Shown: positions 7,848 to 16,288, counted from the stretch's first letter. The stretch is 28,834 nt of DNA from an uncultured Erysipelotrichaceae bacterium (GCA_902761685.1 CACWLI010000016.1:1-28834), one strand, 5' to 3'. Notes: generated by a model from the letters alone, not told the origin. Made by a program: numbers and translations.

Positions 7848-8196
7848 CTAAATATATTTTTGATACTTTAATAACTCTAGCAATTTCTTGAATCAACCCA
7901 TTAAAATTTTCTTGTATATAATCATAATTATTTTCTTGACTTCTTAATTGATGATCAAGAGCCATATTAACTAATTTATCAAATCCTAGGTAATTTGCTT
8001 CACCTTTTATCGCATGAACATAAGTGGCATAGTCTCCCATATTTTTATTAATTAAGTTTTCTTGTAACTTATTAACTTTATCAACTATTTCATCTAAAAA
8101 CATATTTAATACTTCATTATATGTTTCTATTCCCAATGTATTAACACTTTCTTCTACATTAACACCATTTGCTCTTAAAAAATTTAAATCATTCAT
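7837..8196 (-). CDS. Orphan HPt (histidine phosphotransfer) domain protein
   Basis: 119 residues, all helical, essentially one HPt four-helix bundle. The phosphoacceptor motif HAIKGEANYLG has His61 in the classical HxxKGxAxxxG pattern, followed by the second helix of the hairpin. No kinase or receiver gene is near. HPt proteins relay phosphate between receiver domains in phosphorelays. Start ATG has GAGGG 8 bases upstream and an extended -10 (TGTTATAAT) further up. It is divergent from the ClpB-D1-like gene and shares the intergenic region with it. Confidence 0.85.
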   Translation of the reverse strand: MNDLNFLRANGVNVEESVNTLGIETYNEVLNMFLDEIVDKVNKLQENLINKNMGDYATYVHAIKGEANYLGFDKLVNMALDHQLRSQENNYDYIQENFNGLIQEIARVIKVSKIYLGKA

Positions 8197-8218
8197 ATGC
8201 TTTCCCTCTTATACAAAG

Positions 8219-8224
8219 ATTATA
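8219..8224 (-). promoter_or_regulatory. -10 element of the HPt gene
   Basis: TATAAT preceded by TGT on the minus strand (extended -10); no good -35 at 17 bases. It lies 22 bases upstream of the start codon and back to back with the promoter of the AAA+ gene. Confidence 0.5.
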
Positions 8225-8253
8225 ACATTTAATAGATTTTATTGCATTATTAT

Positions 8254-8283
8254 TTGACAATATTAATTATTATTTTGTATTAT
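8254..8283 (+). promoter_or_regulatory. Promoter of the ClpB-D1-like gene
   Basis: Perfect TTGACA, 18 bases, TATTAT, 25 bases before the start codon. Confidence 0.7.
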
Positions 8284-8307
8284 ATTATTTAACTTGGAGA
8301 TGATAAT

Positions 8308-10254
8308 ATGAGTAATAAAGAAATATTAGATAACTTAAACAATGATTCTAGAAAATATATAAATGACCTATATTCTTTTATGACTTTTTTTAGTTCTAAT
8401 AATAAATATAAGTATGAAAAAGAAGAATTAATAGTAATTTCTTCTTTACTAGCTGCGTTAAAAAACGATTCAATTATTAGTGAATATTTTAATAAAAATG
8501 GTGAAATTACTTATGAACGAATAAAAGATGAATTTAAAAGACGTAATGACATAGATTTAGACAAAGATGTTGACTTTATAGATGTGTCAGCATCACCATT
8601 ACTAGCTGAAATTAGTTTATCAAAACTATTTACAGAAATTTTAATTAAGATAAAATATGGTAATTATTTAGAAAAAATAGATATTCCAATTTCATATATA
8701 GATCCATATCAAATATTTGATTCTTTGACAAATGACAACAGAGATATTTTATATAATCTTATAATTGAATTAACAAATATTAAAAGTACAAATTTTATGT
8801 TAAATCTAAGTAATTATTTATATGACTATTATTATGAGTTTGCTAAATCTTTTGGAATTAATTTATCAGAAGAAGCAGAATATGAACTCCAATCTTCAAA
8901 AACATATACTTTTGATAACTGTAAAATAACTATTGAAAGCGATGGAGCTTATATAACATTTTATGAAAATGCTAATCTTAATAATATGATTTATCACATT
9001 AATAGAGAATTTGGTAAAATTAATCCAGATGAAAATAATACTTCTTCAAAAAGAAAAGCAGACTTTATTAATGAATTAGAATTACCTGCTACATTTGAAA
9101 TTCTATCTATAAATCATAAAACAAAAATAGATAGAGATTTAATAGAAAATTATTTATTAAAAAATTCTGGAAGTAAAAATGTTCCATTTGAACTTCAAAG
9201 TATTGAAGATGATACAGTAAACATAATATGGTTAGATAGAACAAAAACATTTAATATTTCCTTAGATGCTATTAAAGAAAGTCAAAAAATTGAAACAACT
9301 TCCACTCCTACTCCATACTTAGAAAAATATGGTTTTGATTTAACAAAAGACGAATATATAAAAGACCCAAGTATTGGAAGAGATGAAGAAATAAAAAGAA
9401 TTGAACAAATTTTGCTATATCCAGAAAGAGATAAATCAATTATTATAACTGGTGTTGCTGGTAGCGGAAAAACAGCATTGGTAAAAGGTCTTGCATATAG
9501 AATTCAAAGAGGCAAAGTACCAACTGCACTTAAAAAATTAAGAATAATAAGTGTTGATGCTGCCACTCTAGTTGCCGGTACTAAATATGTAGGTACTTTA
9601 GAAGAAAAAATGAAAAACATTTTAGATGAAGCAGCAAACTCAAAAGATATTATTATTTTTATGGATGAAATACATCAAGCTCTTGGAGCAGGTAAAAGTG
9701 AAAACGATTCCAATTCAGTATCTGAAATATTAAAACCATACTTAGATTATGGAAGAGTTAGAGTCATTGGAGCAACTACAACGGAAGAATATAACGAGTT
9801 TGTTACACAAAACGAAGCATTTAAAACAAGATTCAAAAGAGTTAATCTATCAGAGCCATCATTTGATATTATTTATCAAGTATTAGATGACTTAATAGAA
9901 AGTTACAATCATTTAAGTGAAAGTAAAAAAATAATTTGTCCTATGTTAAATTTATCAGTTGAAGAAAAAGATATGATTATTAAATGGTTAATTGATTCAA
10001 CAAAAGAAACATATAGAACATATAATGATAGATGCAGTAATCCAAGACTTGTCTTAGATATTATTAAAGAGGCATATGCAATCGCTGCTATCAATGATCG
10101 TGATGAGGTTACAATTGATGATATTGCAAATGCATTATCACTTGAAGATAGACTATATAAAAGTTCTAAGGAAAGACAAATTCAAAAATTAAAAGAATTA
10201 AAACCAAGCTATAAAGAAACACAAATAATTGATTTTAGATTAATAAAAAAATAA
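8308..10254 (+). CDS. ClpA/B/C D1-type AAA+ ATPase with a large novel N-terminal region
   Basis: 648 residues. Residues 1 to about 345 match no domain I know and lack the Clp_N repeats. From about 355 the protein follows the first AAA+ module of ClpB/ClpC: IGRDEEIKRIEQIL, Walker A GVAGSGKT (382-389), pore-loop KYVG (Tyr427; ClpB has KYRG), Walker B FMDEIH (Asp453/Glu454), sensor 1 GATTTEEY, and FKTRFKRV with the arginine finger, then the small helical subdomain. The second AAA+ module, the middle domain and any ClpP-docking loop are missing. I infer a single-ring unfoldase or remodeller whose N-terminal region picks the substrate. GGAG lies 8 bases before the ATG. A ClpX-like gene lies 1.1 kb downstream on the same strand. 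Confidence 0.85.
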   Translation: MSNKEILDNLNNDSRKYINDLYSFMTFFSSNNKYKYEKEELIVISSLLAALKNDSIISEYFNKNGEITYERIKDEFKRRNDIDLDKDVDFIDVSASPLLAEISLSKLFTEILIKIKYGNYLEKIDIPISYIDPYQIFDSLTNDNRDILYNLIIELTNIKSTNFMLNLSNYLYDYYYEFAKSFGINLSEEAEYELQSSKTYTFDNCKITIESDGAYITFYENANLNNMIYHINREFGKINPDENNTSSKRKADFINELELPATFEILSINHKTKIDRDLIENYLLKNSGSKNVPFELQSIEDDTVNIIWLDRTKTFNISLDAIKESQKIETTSTPTPYLEKYGFDLTKDEYIKDPSIGRDEEIKRIEQILLYPERDKSIIITGVAGSGKTALVKGLAYRIQRGKVPTALKKLRIISVDAATLVAGTKYVGTLEEKMKNILDEAANSKDIIIFMDEIHQALGAGKSENDSNSVSEILKPYLDYGRVRVIGATTTEEYNEFVTQNEAFKTRFKRVNLSEPSFDIIYQVLDDLIESYNHLSESKKIICPMLNLSVEEKDMIIKWLIDSTKETYRTYNDRCSNPRLVLDIIKEAYAIAAINDRDEVTIDDIANALSLEDRLYKSSKERQIQKLKELKPSYKETQIIDFRLIKK

Positions 10255-10280
10255 AAAGGATTTAATAAATCCTTTTTTTA
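10253..10280. terminator. Bidirectional terminator between convergent genes
   Basis: 11-bp stem AAAAAGGATTT/AAATCCTTTTT (10253-10263 with 10267-10277), three-base loop, T-run in both directions. It serves the AAA+ gene (plus) and the ATP-grasp-like gene (minus). Confidence 0.88.
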
Positions 10281-11231
10281 TTTAACTAACTTATTATATA
10301 TAGGTAATAACCCTATTCTATTCTTTAAAAATTCAGGAGTTTGAGCAAAAACAAAATCTTCCCATTTATTAGCATCAACTAAATACACTGTTTTATTTCC
10401 AATCAAGAAACTCCATTCTATTTCTTTAATTTCTTCTAATTCTTTTGATAACTTTTTAGTCATATCAAGTACTTTTTCATAATTAGGAATAGCAAATCCA
10501 TCAAATTGATTTGTAATACTAATTCCTTTTTCATCTTTAAAATTGCCTTTAATTTTTCCAGTTTTACAATCGATAAATCCAGTAATAATTTTGTTATTTT
10601 CTTTATACTTTAAATTAGAAGAAATTATATTACATCCATTATTATAAATACTAGTTACATTAACAACAACTAAATCATTTATAGTATTTAATTGCTTTGC
10701 TTGACTAACTTTTTTAAATAACATTGAAAGATTATCTTTATTAATTTGATCTGACATAAAAGCAGGACTTCTATAATCTTTTAAATCATATATTTTATAT
10801 GTTTTAACAAAGCTATTTGTTGAACTTTTTGCTATAATAGTTTTATTTTTTAATGCAAAATCTTCAAAAGATTTAAAATTTAAATCTTTAATATTTATCA
10901 CATCATAATTTATATATTCTTTAAATCTTCTACCAAATATTTTTTTATCTTCTAATACATTACTAATTTTTTTGTTATATAGTTTTTTATTTAAACTATT
11001 ATGTTTATCAATAGAAAGATATGTTTTTCTTTTTTCTTTTGTAATTAAATAAAATTCAAATATTCTATATTCATTATCAGATATTCCATATTTAATAATA
11101 CACCATAAAATATCAAAGAAAATAACTATTCTAAATTTATCACTTTTATTATGAATATAATTAATATTCTTATTTAAATGTTTTATTGTATCTTTTACTT
11201 CATTACAAAACTTTTTAACACTATCTTTCAT
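10278..11231 (-). CDS. Divergent ATP-grasp-like protein (sugar-transfer-associated type)
   Basis: 317 residues, very Lys/Asn/Ile-rich. The C-terminal half follows the pattern of the sugar-transfer-associated ATP-grasp family: a KTIIAKSS strand near residue 130, VVVNVTSIYNNG, a strand-rich segment with IDCKTGKI, then FDGFAIPNYEKVLDM (usual GxxIPxWxxv) and EIEWSFLIGNKTVYLVDANK, where family members have GWDxxxxxxGPxxxEgN. The last acidic ligand is Asp instead of Glu, and the glycine-rich loop is not evident, so catalysis is doubtful. AGGTGGG precedes the ATG. Flanked by the two AAA+ genes but on the opposite strand. Confidence 0.5.
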   Translation of the reverse strand: MKDSVKKFCNEVKDTIKHLNKNINYIHNKSDKFRIVIFFDILWCIIKYGISDNEYRIFEFYLITKEKRKTYLSIDKHNSLNKKLYNKKISNVLEDKKIFGRRFKEYINYDVINIKDLNFKSFEDFALKNKTIIAKSSTNSFVKTYKIYDLKDYRSPAFMSDQINKDNLSMLFKKVSQAKQLNTINDLVVVNVTSIYNNGCNIISSNLKYKENNKIITGFIDCKTGKIKGNFKDEKGISITNQFDGFAIPNYEKVLDMTKKLSKELEEIKEIEWSFLIGNKTVYLVDANKWEDFVFAQTPEFLKNRIGLLPIYNKLVK

Positions 11232-11254
11232 ATACCCACCTATTTCTTAATTTA

Positions 11255-11283
11255 ATTATATATTTATTATATATTTTTTTCAA
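11255..11283 (-). promoter_or_regulatory. Promoter of the ATP-grasp-like gene
   Basis: Minus strand TTGAAA, 17 bases, TATAAT. Its -35 is 6 bases from the -35 of the divergent ClpX-like gene. Confidence 0.65.
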
Positions 11284-11287
11284 TATT

Positions 11288-11302
11288 GTTTGACTATCAA
11301 AC
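11288..11302. promoter_or_regulatory. Inverted repeat over the -35 of the ClpX-like gene
   Basis: GTTTGA-CTA-TCAAAC is a perfect 6-bp inverted repeat covering the -35 hexamer, directly beside the palindrome CAATATTG (11281-11288). A candidate operator for one or both divergent promoters. Confidence 0.4.
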
Positions 11303-11318
11303 TTATTTTAATTATAAT
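11290..11318 (+). promoter_or_regulatory. Promoter of the ClpX-like gene
   Basis: TTGACT, 17 bases, TATAAT. It occupies the upstream part of the longest open frame, which rules out an earlier start for the protein. Confidence 0.8.
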
Positions 11319-11346
11319 AAAAACTATTATTTTTAGGAGCATGCAT

Positions 11347-12879
11347 ATGATAGAAAATGATATAGTAACAATTTTATTTGAAAGAAAAGTACTAAAAAAA
11401 ATTGGTGATAGTATTATATACACTTATCTACCACTTGAAGTAATGAGAGGAAAAGAATATATTCAAGACGGAGCTAGAATATTTTCTACACCATCTAAAT
11501 ATATTAAAACATTAAAAGGTGTTTATAACACAAATCAAAATAATGATTCTTTTGAATTTAATTATATAGATGATATATGCAATATGGGAGAACAATATGT
11601 ATATGGATTTTCAGTTTTAATTGGTAATCAAAGTCCTTATCAAATAAAATCTCTAATGGATTATATGACTCAAGATTTAGAAGAAATTCGTTCTAAGCAT
11701 ACTATATTTCATACTTTTAAAGAATACGATGGTTGGGCTAAATTATTTGTAACACATAATGAATTAAATATAAATGTTAATCCAGAAAACTTTTATGAAT
11801 TGCAAGATTTAATGTATGGTCAATTAGATGACTTTGATCTTGATATAAATGGTATCATTGAAGATGAAAAAGAAAGAATCACTACTCCTAGTGTAAATAT
11901 TTATATACCCAAAGGTGCATTATTTTCAGACCAAATATATGATACAGTAAGTAAAACTGTTTTGTGCCAAGATGAACAAGTTAAAACTATTGCAACTGCT
12001 ATTGCTAAGAATTCACAATTAGTTGAACCATATTTAAAATCAAATCTACTTATTTGTGGACCAACTGGTGTTGGTAAAAGTGAAATATTTAGATGCATTA
12101 GAGATAATTTTAATATACCTGTTGCTTTTGAAGATTCAAATGAATATACAGCAGCTAGTTATAAAGGAAAAGATGTTAGTGAAATGTTAGTTCATTTGTA
12201 TGAAAATGCTGATAATGATATTGAAAGAGCTCAAAGAGGAATACTAATTGTTGATGAAATTGATAAAAAAGCAGGAAATGAACATGAAACATTTACATCA
12301 GCTGTTATTAATTCACTACTAAAAATGACTGAGGGGCATGTTTATAATTTAACAGTACCTGGTGGTGAAATACAATTTGATACTTCACTTTTAACATTTG
12401 CATTCTCAGGTGCTTTTTCTGGGATAGAACAATTCTCAACCACAAGAAAAACACTTGGATTTATAACACAAGAAGAAAAAGATTCTCAAAATAGTGTTGA
12501 AAGTATATATACAGAAGAAACATTAAGAAAATATGGTCTTCTTCCAGAATTCTTAGGAAGATGTGACACTATAATTACAATGAATCAATTAACTGAAGAA
12601 GATTTAATTAAAATAATGAACTCTTCTAATAAAAGTCAATTGTTGTTATATAAAAATTTATTTTCTCAAAGAGGTGTAAATTTCATTTATGATGATGCTA
12701 CTATAGAAGCAATTGCAAGAAAAGCTATTAAACTTAATAGAGGTGCTAGAAGTATTAAAAAAATAGTTGAAAAAGCTTTAGCAGTAGCAAACTATGAATT
12801 ATATTCTAGTAAACCCTATCATGAATTAATAATTTCACCTGAAACAATTGAAGATAATAAACAGTTTATTTTAAGATAA
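11347..12879 (+). CDS. ClpX-like AAA+ unfoldase with a new N-terminal domain
   Basis: 510 residues from the ATG at 11347, which has AGGAG 7 bases upstream; longer versions would begin inside the promoter. Residues 1 to about 195 replace the ClpX zinc-binding domain and are not recognised. Then comes a ClpX module: CQDEQVKTIATAIAKN, Walker A GPTGVGKS (238-245), pore loop SYKG (Tyr272; ClpX has GYVG), AQRGILIVDEIDK with Asp303/Glu304, an FSGAFSGIEQF match to the ClpX GGAFxGLE, LGF at 370-372 where ClpX carries its IGF ClpP-docking loop, LLPEFLGR with Arg405, and sensor 2 RGARS (Arg468). This suggests a ring unfoldase that may still hand substrates to ClpP. The last 9 bases overlap the convergent deacetylase-like gene. 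Confidence 0.88.
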   Translation: MIENDIVTILFERKVLKKIGDSIIYTYLPLEVMRGKEYIQDGARIFSTPSKYIKTLKGVYNTNQNNDSFEFNYIDDICNMGEQYVYGFSVLIGNQSPYQIKSLMDYMTQDLEEIRSKHTIFHTFKEYDGWAKLFVTHNELNINVNPENFYELQDLMYGQLDDFDLDINGIIEDEKERITTPSVNIYIPKGALFSDQIYDTVSKTVLCQDEQVKTIATAIAKNSQLVEPYLKSNLLICGPTGVGKSEIFRCIRDNFNIPVAFEDSNEYTAASYKGKDVSEMLVHLYENADNDIERAQRGILIVDEIDKKAGNEHETFTSAVINSLLKMTEGHVYNLTVPGGEIQFDTSLLTFAFSGAFSGIEQFSTTRKTLGFITQEEKDSQNSVESIYTEETLRKYGLLPEFLGRCDTIITMNQLTEEDLIKIMNSSNKSQLLLYKNLFSQRGVNFIYDDATIEAIARKAIKLNRGARSIKKIVEKALAVANYELYSSKPYHELIISPETIEDNKQFILR

Positions 12880-13650
12880 TAATTCATCTATACTAACTAT
12901 ATTATATCCTCTACTCTTAATATATTTAATTGTAGACACTAATTCATTATTATTAAAACTATTTTCCTTGATAAAGATTATTACTCCTTTATCAAGGATT
13001 TTTTTTGTTTTTAAAAGTAGATTCTTATCTATATAATTTATCATTCTAATACTATTTATTTTTTCTTTTTTACAATCATCTATAATTTCATAATCATTAG
13101 TTTTAACACAATAAAAATTTTTAATATTCTTTTTAAACTCTTTAATATTATTTTTATCACTTTTTAATAACATACTATCTTTTATATTTATTTTATAAAT
13201 ATCATTTAAACTAACCATTAAGTTTAATTTTACATTTTCATTTTCTGCTTTTTTAAACATTTCTTCATAATATTCTCCAGTATAAATATCAATAACTAAA
13301 CTAATATTATTACTTTGTTTATTACCTGATAAAATATATTTATCTAAGTTATCTTCTTTATTTAATATACATTTATTTTTTTTAAATTGAATTAAATCTT
13401 TTCTAAACCCTATCCCTTTCATATATGAATAACTTTTATTTTTATCTACACTTAAACCAGCTAATCCAAGTATTATACCCTTATCATTTATTTCACCCTC
13501 TATACATTTAGTATCATTATTATTAGCATAGTCATTTATAGAAGCTAAAATAGTATTATTATATTCAGATAATTCTATAACTTTATCGGTATAATAAAAA
13601 CTAAAAACTGTCAAAAAAATAACAATTAAATATTTTAAATAAGATTTCAT
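12871..13650 (-). CDS. Membrane-anchored, probably inactive polysaccharide deacetylase-like protein
   Basis: 259 residues with an N-terminal membrane anchor (LKYLIVIFLTVFSFYY, about 5-20), then an extracytoplasmic part. The pattern NNISLVIDIYTGEYYEEMF, repeated strand-helix units and the ending RGYNIVSIDELL fit the NodB-type deacetylase barrel, and the GIILGLAGLSVDKNKSY pre-domain is like those of Bacillota deacetylases. The HxxxH metal ligands and the usual TFDDG are absent, so it is probably not a deacetylase in activity. It follows the M3 peptidase gene by 29 bases behind a hairpin. Convergent overlap of 9 bases with the ClpX-like gene. Confidence 0.6.
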   Translation of the reverse strand: MKSYLKYLIVIFLTVFSFYYTDKVIELSEYNNTILASINDYANNNDTKCIEGEINDKGIILGLAGLSVDKNKSYSYMKGIGFRKDLIQFKKNKCILNKEDNLDKYILSGNKQSNNISLVIDIYTGEYYEEMFKKAENENVKLNLMVSLNDIYKINIKDSMLLKSDKNNIKEFKKNIKNFYCVKTNDYEIIDDCKKEKINSIRMINYIDKNLLLKTKKILDKGVIIFIKENSFNNNELVSTIKYIKSRGYNIVSIDELLS

Positions 13651-13663
13651 AATAAATTATATG

Positions 13664-13734
13664 AAAAAAGATAGAGTTATTATTCATTAAATCTTTTTTT
13701 CATCATTAAAACATCATTCTTAACTCTATCTTTT
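13664..13734 (-). terminator. Long-stem terminator overlapping the end of the M3 peptidase gene
   Basis: A perfect 14-bp inverted repeat (13666-13679 with 13721-13734; arm AAAAGATAGAGTTA) with a 41-base loop and a T-run on the minus strand. A shorter 9-bp alternative (13664-13672 with 13691-13699) competes for the same distal arm. The upstream arm lies in the last 17 codons of the peptidase. Confidence 0.6.
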
Positions 13735-14927
13735 ATAAAATCACAATTCATATATTCTTCAACACTTATGCCTAGCTTATTAATACATTCTTGTAAACTA
13801 GCTTCTTTTCTAGAAGTAATAAAATTATTAAAGGTTTTATTAAATTCTTCTATGCTACTATCCATTATTTCACAAAAATGTAATGCAGTATAATAACCAA
13901 GTCCATAAATAATATCATCTCTAAAAGGATATTTTAAATATCTATGAAGTATAACATTTTCGTTTTTATCAAAACTATATTCATCACTTGTATGTTTTCT
14001 ATTATTAAATATTAAATTTCCTTCTTCATCAAAAACAGCTTCATCTTTATCTATCAAATCAGGTTTTGGTACCAAGATACTACCATCTTTTTGTAAATAT
14101 AAATCATCTTCATTGTATAAATAATCTAAATGTTCACTATAATTTTGAATTCCCTTAAATCTATCATTTAATAGTACTAATGCTCCGCTTGGATCAATTT
14201 TATTTTTAATTAAATAATAATATAAACCAAATTCAAATGTAGTAGATGGAACTTCTACTAAAATATCACTTAATGGTTTAATAGTTTTCTTTTGTGGAAA
14301 CAAAAACATTTCAGCATCTAATGCATGACCAAGTTCATGAGCAAGTGAACATAAAGAATATGTATTATATTTTTTATGGGTTGATAACACGTATCCACTA
14401 GATAAACTAGTTATTGGGACAAAAAAACCACCTACATTATTATCTAGATTATGTTCTCTTGAATAATATGGTAAATGTATTCTCTCTTCTTCAAAATATT
14501 TTTTAACCATATTAAATATCTTATCACCAAATGTTGAATAATAAGATAATATAATATCCAAAAAATCTTTTTCACTATATCCTCTACCAATATCAAAATA
14601 AGAATATTGTTCAAAACCTATGCTATCCAAATATTCACTAAAATTATCATATGTACCTGTAATTAATTTTTCATATTTACTAGCTTTTGCATAAAAATCA
14701 TTTACTGTTTTATCACTATCTATATCAATTATTCTTTGTACATCTTTTGGATTACTAAATATTCCATTTATAAGAAGATATTTATTATATGCATTAGCAA
14801 GTACATTATTTAATAAAATTAATTGTGAATAATCATATTTAATTGTATTTTTAGAAGCACCCATAACAAAATTATTCCTAGTATGATATAAATCTCCAAT
14901 TAACCTATCTTCATTTATCTTTAACAT
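13680..14927 (-). CDS. M3-like zinc metallopeptidase
   Basis: 415 residues, shorter than oligoendopeptidase F (about 600). The zinc site is intact: HELGH at 197-201, and Glu225 in LVEVPST as third ligand, the HExxH...E(T/V)PS pattern of peptidase family M3. LSSLAHELGHALDA-type context and the helix-rich layout agree; there is no signal peptide, so it is cytoplasmic and likely cleaves peptides. A strand insert rich in Asp/Tyr at about 265-330 is not typical of the family. GGGGA precedes the ATG. It lies downstream of serS on the same strand but behind the serS terminator. Confidence 0.8.
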   Translation of the reverse strand: MLKINEDRLIGDLYHTRNNFVMGASKNTIKYDYSQLILLNNVLANAYNKYLLINGIFSNPKDVQRIIDIDSDKTVNDFYAKASKYEKLITGTYDNFSEYLDSIGFEQYSYFDIGRGYSEKDFLDIILSYYSTFGDKIFNMVKKYFEEERIHLPYYSREHNLDNNVGGFFVPITSLSSGYVLSTHKKYNTYSLCSLAHELGHALDAEMFLFPQKKTIKPLSDILVEVPSTTFEFGLYYYLIKNKIDPSGALVLLNDRFKGIQNYSEHLDYLYNEDDLYLQKDGSILVPKPDLIDKDEAVFDEEGNLIFNNRKHTSDEYSFDKNENVILHRYLKYPFRDDIIYGLGYYTALHFCEIMDSSIEEFNKTFNNFITSRKEASLQECINKLGISVEEYMNCDFIKDRVKNDVLMMKKRFNE

Positions 14928-14986
14928 AATATCCCCAATAGTAATATAATTATATATTGTAAAATAATTTGATTATTTAAGCAAAT

Positions 14987-15017
14987 AAAAATGTTAACAA
15001 ATTGTTAACATTTTTTT
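14987..15017 (-). terminator. Terminator of serS
   Basis: Perfect 13-bp stem AAAAATGTTAACA/TGTTAACATTTTT with a three-base loop (14987-14999 with 15003-15015). The serS stop codon is inside the stem. Confidence 0.88.
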
Positions 15018-16288
15018 ATTTCTTTCTTTCCACCCATATATGGTTGTAATACTTTTGGAATTTTTATACTTCCATCTTTTTGATAATTGTTTTCTATTAA
15101 TGCAATTAGACCACGAGGTGAAGCAAGCACTGTATTATTTAAAGTATGTAAGAAATAGTTTCCATTTTCACCTTTTACTCTTATACCTAAACGTCTTGCT
15201 TGTGCTTCTCCTAAATTTGAGCAAGATCCAACTTCAAAATATTTTTGTTGTCTTGGACTCCAAGCTTCAATATCGCATGATTTAACTTTTAAATCTGCTA
15301 AATCTCCACTACAACATTCAAGTTGTCTAACTGGGATATCCATATTTCTAAATACTTCAACAGTATATTTCCACATATCTTCATAATACTTCATTGAATC
15401 TTCTGGTTCACATAAAACTATCATTTCTTGTTTTTCAAATTGATGTACTCTATATAATCCTCTTTCTTCTAATCCATGACTTCCACCTTCTTTTCTAAAA
15501 CATGGTGAATAAGAAGTCATTCTAATAGGAAGTTCTTCTTTAGTAATAATTTGATCTTTAAATCTACCAATCATAGAGTGTTCACTTGTTCCAATTAAAT
15601 ATAAATCTTCACCTTCAATTTTATACATCATTGCTTCCATTTCAGGAAAAGACATAACTCCAGTTACAACATCACTATGAATCATAAATGGAGGAATTGC
15701 ATAAGTAAAACCTTTATCTATCATATAATCTCTTGCATATGCTATCATTGCTTCATGTAATCTTGCAATATCGCCAAGTAAATAATAGAATCCTTGTCCA
15801 CTTGTTCTACCAGCTGCATCTTTATCCATTCCATTTACACTTTCAATAATATCAGCATGATATGGAATTTCATAATCAGGAACGACTGGTTCACCAAATC
15901 TTTCTACTTCAACATTTTCACTATCATCTTTTCCAATTGGTACACTTTCATCTATTATATTAGGAATAACCATCATTATTTCTTTAATTTTCTTTTCAAG
16001 TTCTATTTCCTTATTTTCTAATTCATCTATTTCATTTTGCATGGATGATACTTGTTCTTTAACTTTATTAGCTTCATCTATTTTCTTTTCTCTCATTAAA
16101 GAACCGATAGATGAACTTAATTTATTTTTTTCACTTCTTAAATTATCACCTTTAAGCTTAGATTCACGATATTCAATATCTAGATTGTATACTTCATCAA
16201 CTAAAGGTAATTTTTCATCTTGAAATTTTTTCTTGATGTTTTCTTTTACAACATCTCTGTTTTCTCTAATTAATTTCATATCTATCAT
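15005..16288 (-). CDS. serS: Seryl-tRNA synthetase
   Basis: 427 residues from the ATG at 16288, chosen because AGAGGTG lies just upstream; a GTG at 16297 is part of that ribosome site. The N-terminal tRNA-binding coiled coil (about 25-110) is followed by a class II catalytic core: motif 2 (FRKEGGSHGLEERGLYRVHQF) and motif 3 (NNTVLASPRGLIALIEN). It charges tRNA-Ser. There is no room for a T-box leader (only 30-40 bases before the preceding terminator), so serine-responsive T-box control is excluded here. Confidence 0.97.
   Translation of the reverse strand: MIDMKLIRENRDVVKENIKKKFQDEKLPLVDEVYNLDIEYRESKLKGDNLRSEKNKLSSSIGSLMREKKIDEANKVKEQVSSMQNEIDELENKEIELEKKIKEIMMVIPNIIDESVPIGKDDSENVEVERFGEPVVPDYEIPYHADIIESVNGMDKDAAGRTSGQGFYYLLGDIARLHEAMIAYARDYMIDKGFTYAIPPFMIHSDVVTGVMSFPEMEAMMYKIEGEDLYLIGTSEHSMIGRFKDQIITKEELPIRMTSYSPCFRKEGGSHGLEERGLYRVHQFEKQEMIVLCEPEDSMKYYEDMWKYTVEVFRNMDIPVRQLECCSGDLADLKVKSCDIEAWSPRQQKYFEVGSCSNLGEAQARRLGIRVKGENGNYFLHTLNNTVLASPRGLIALIENNYQKDGSIKIPKVLQPYMGGKKEIKKC

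Noticed and set aside
7842..10254. HPt and AAA+ genes as a classical phosphorelay-controlled chaperone
   Set aside because: They are divergent and share no domain linking them; only proximity supports a link.
11290..11346. Longer ClpX-like protein starting at 11290
   Set aside because: The ATG at 11290 coincides with the -35 hexamer of a strong promoter, and AGGAG fits only the ATG at 11347.
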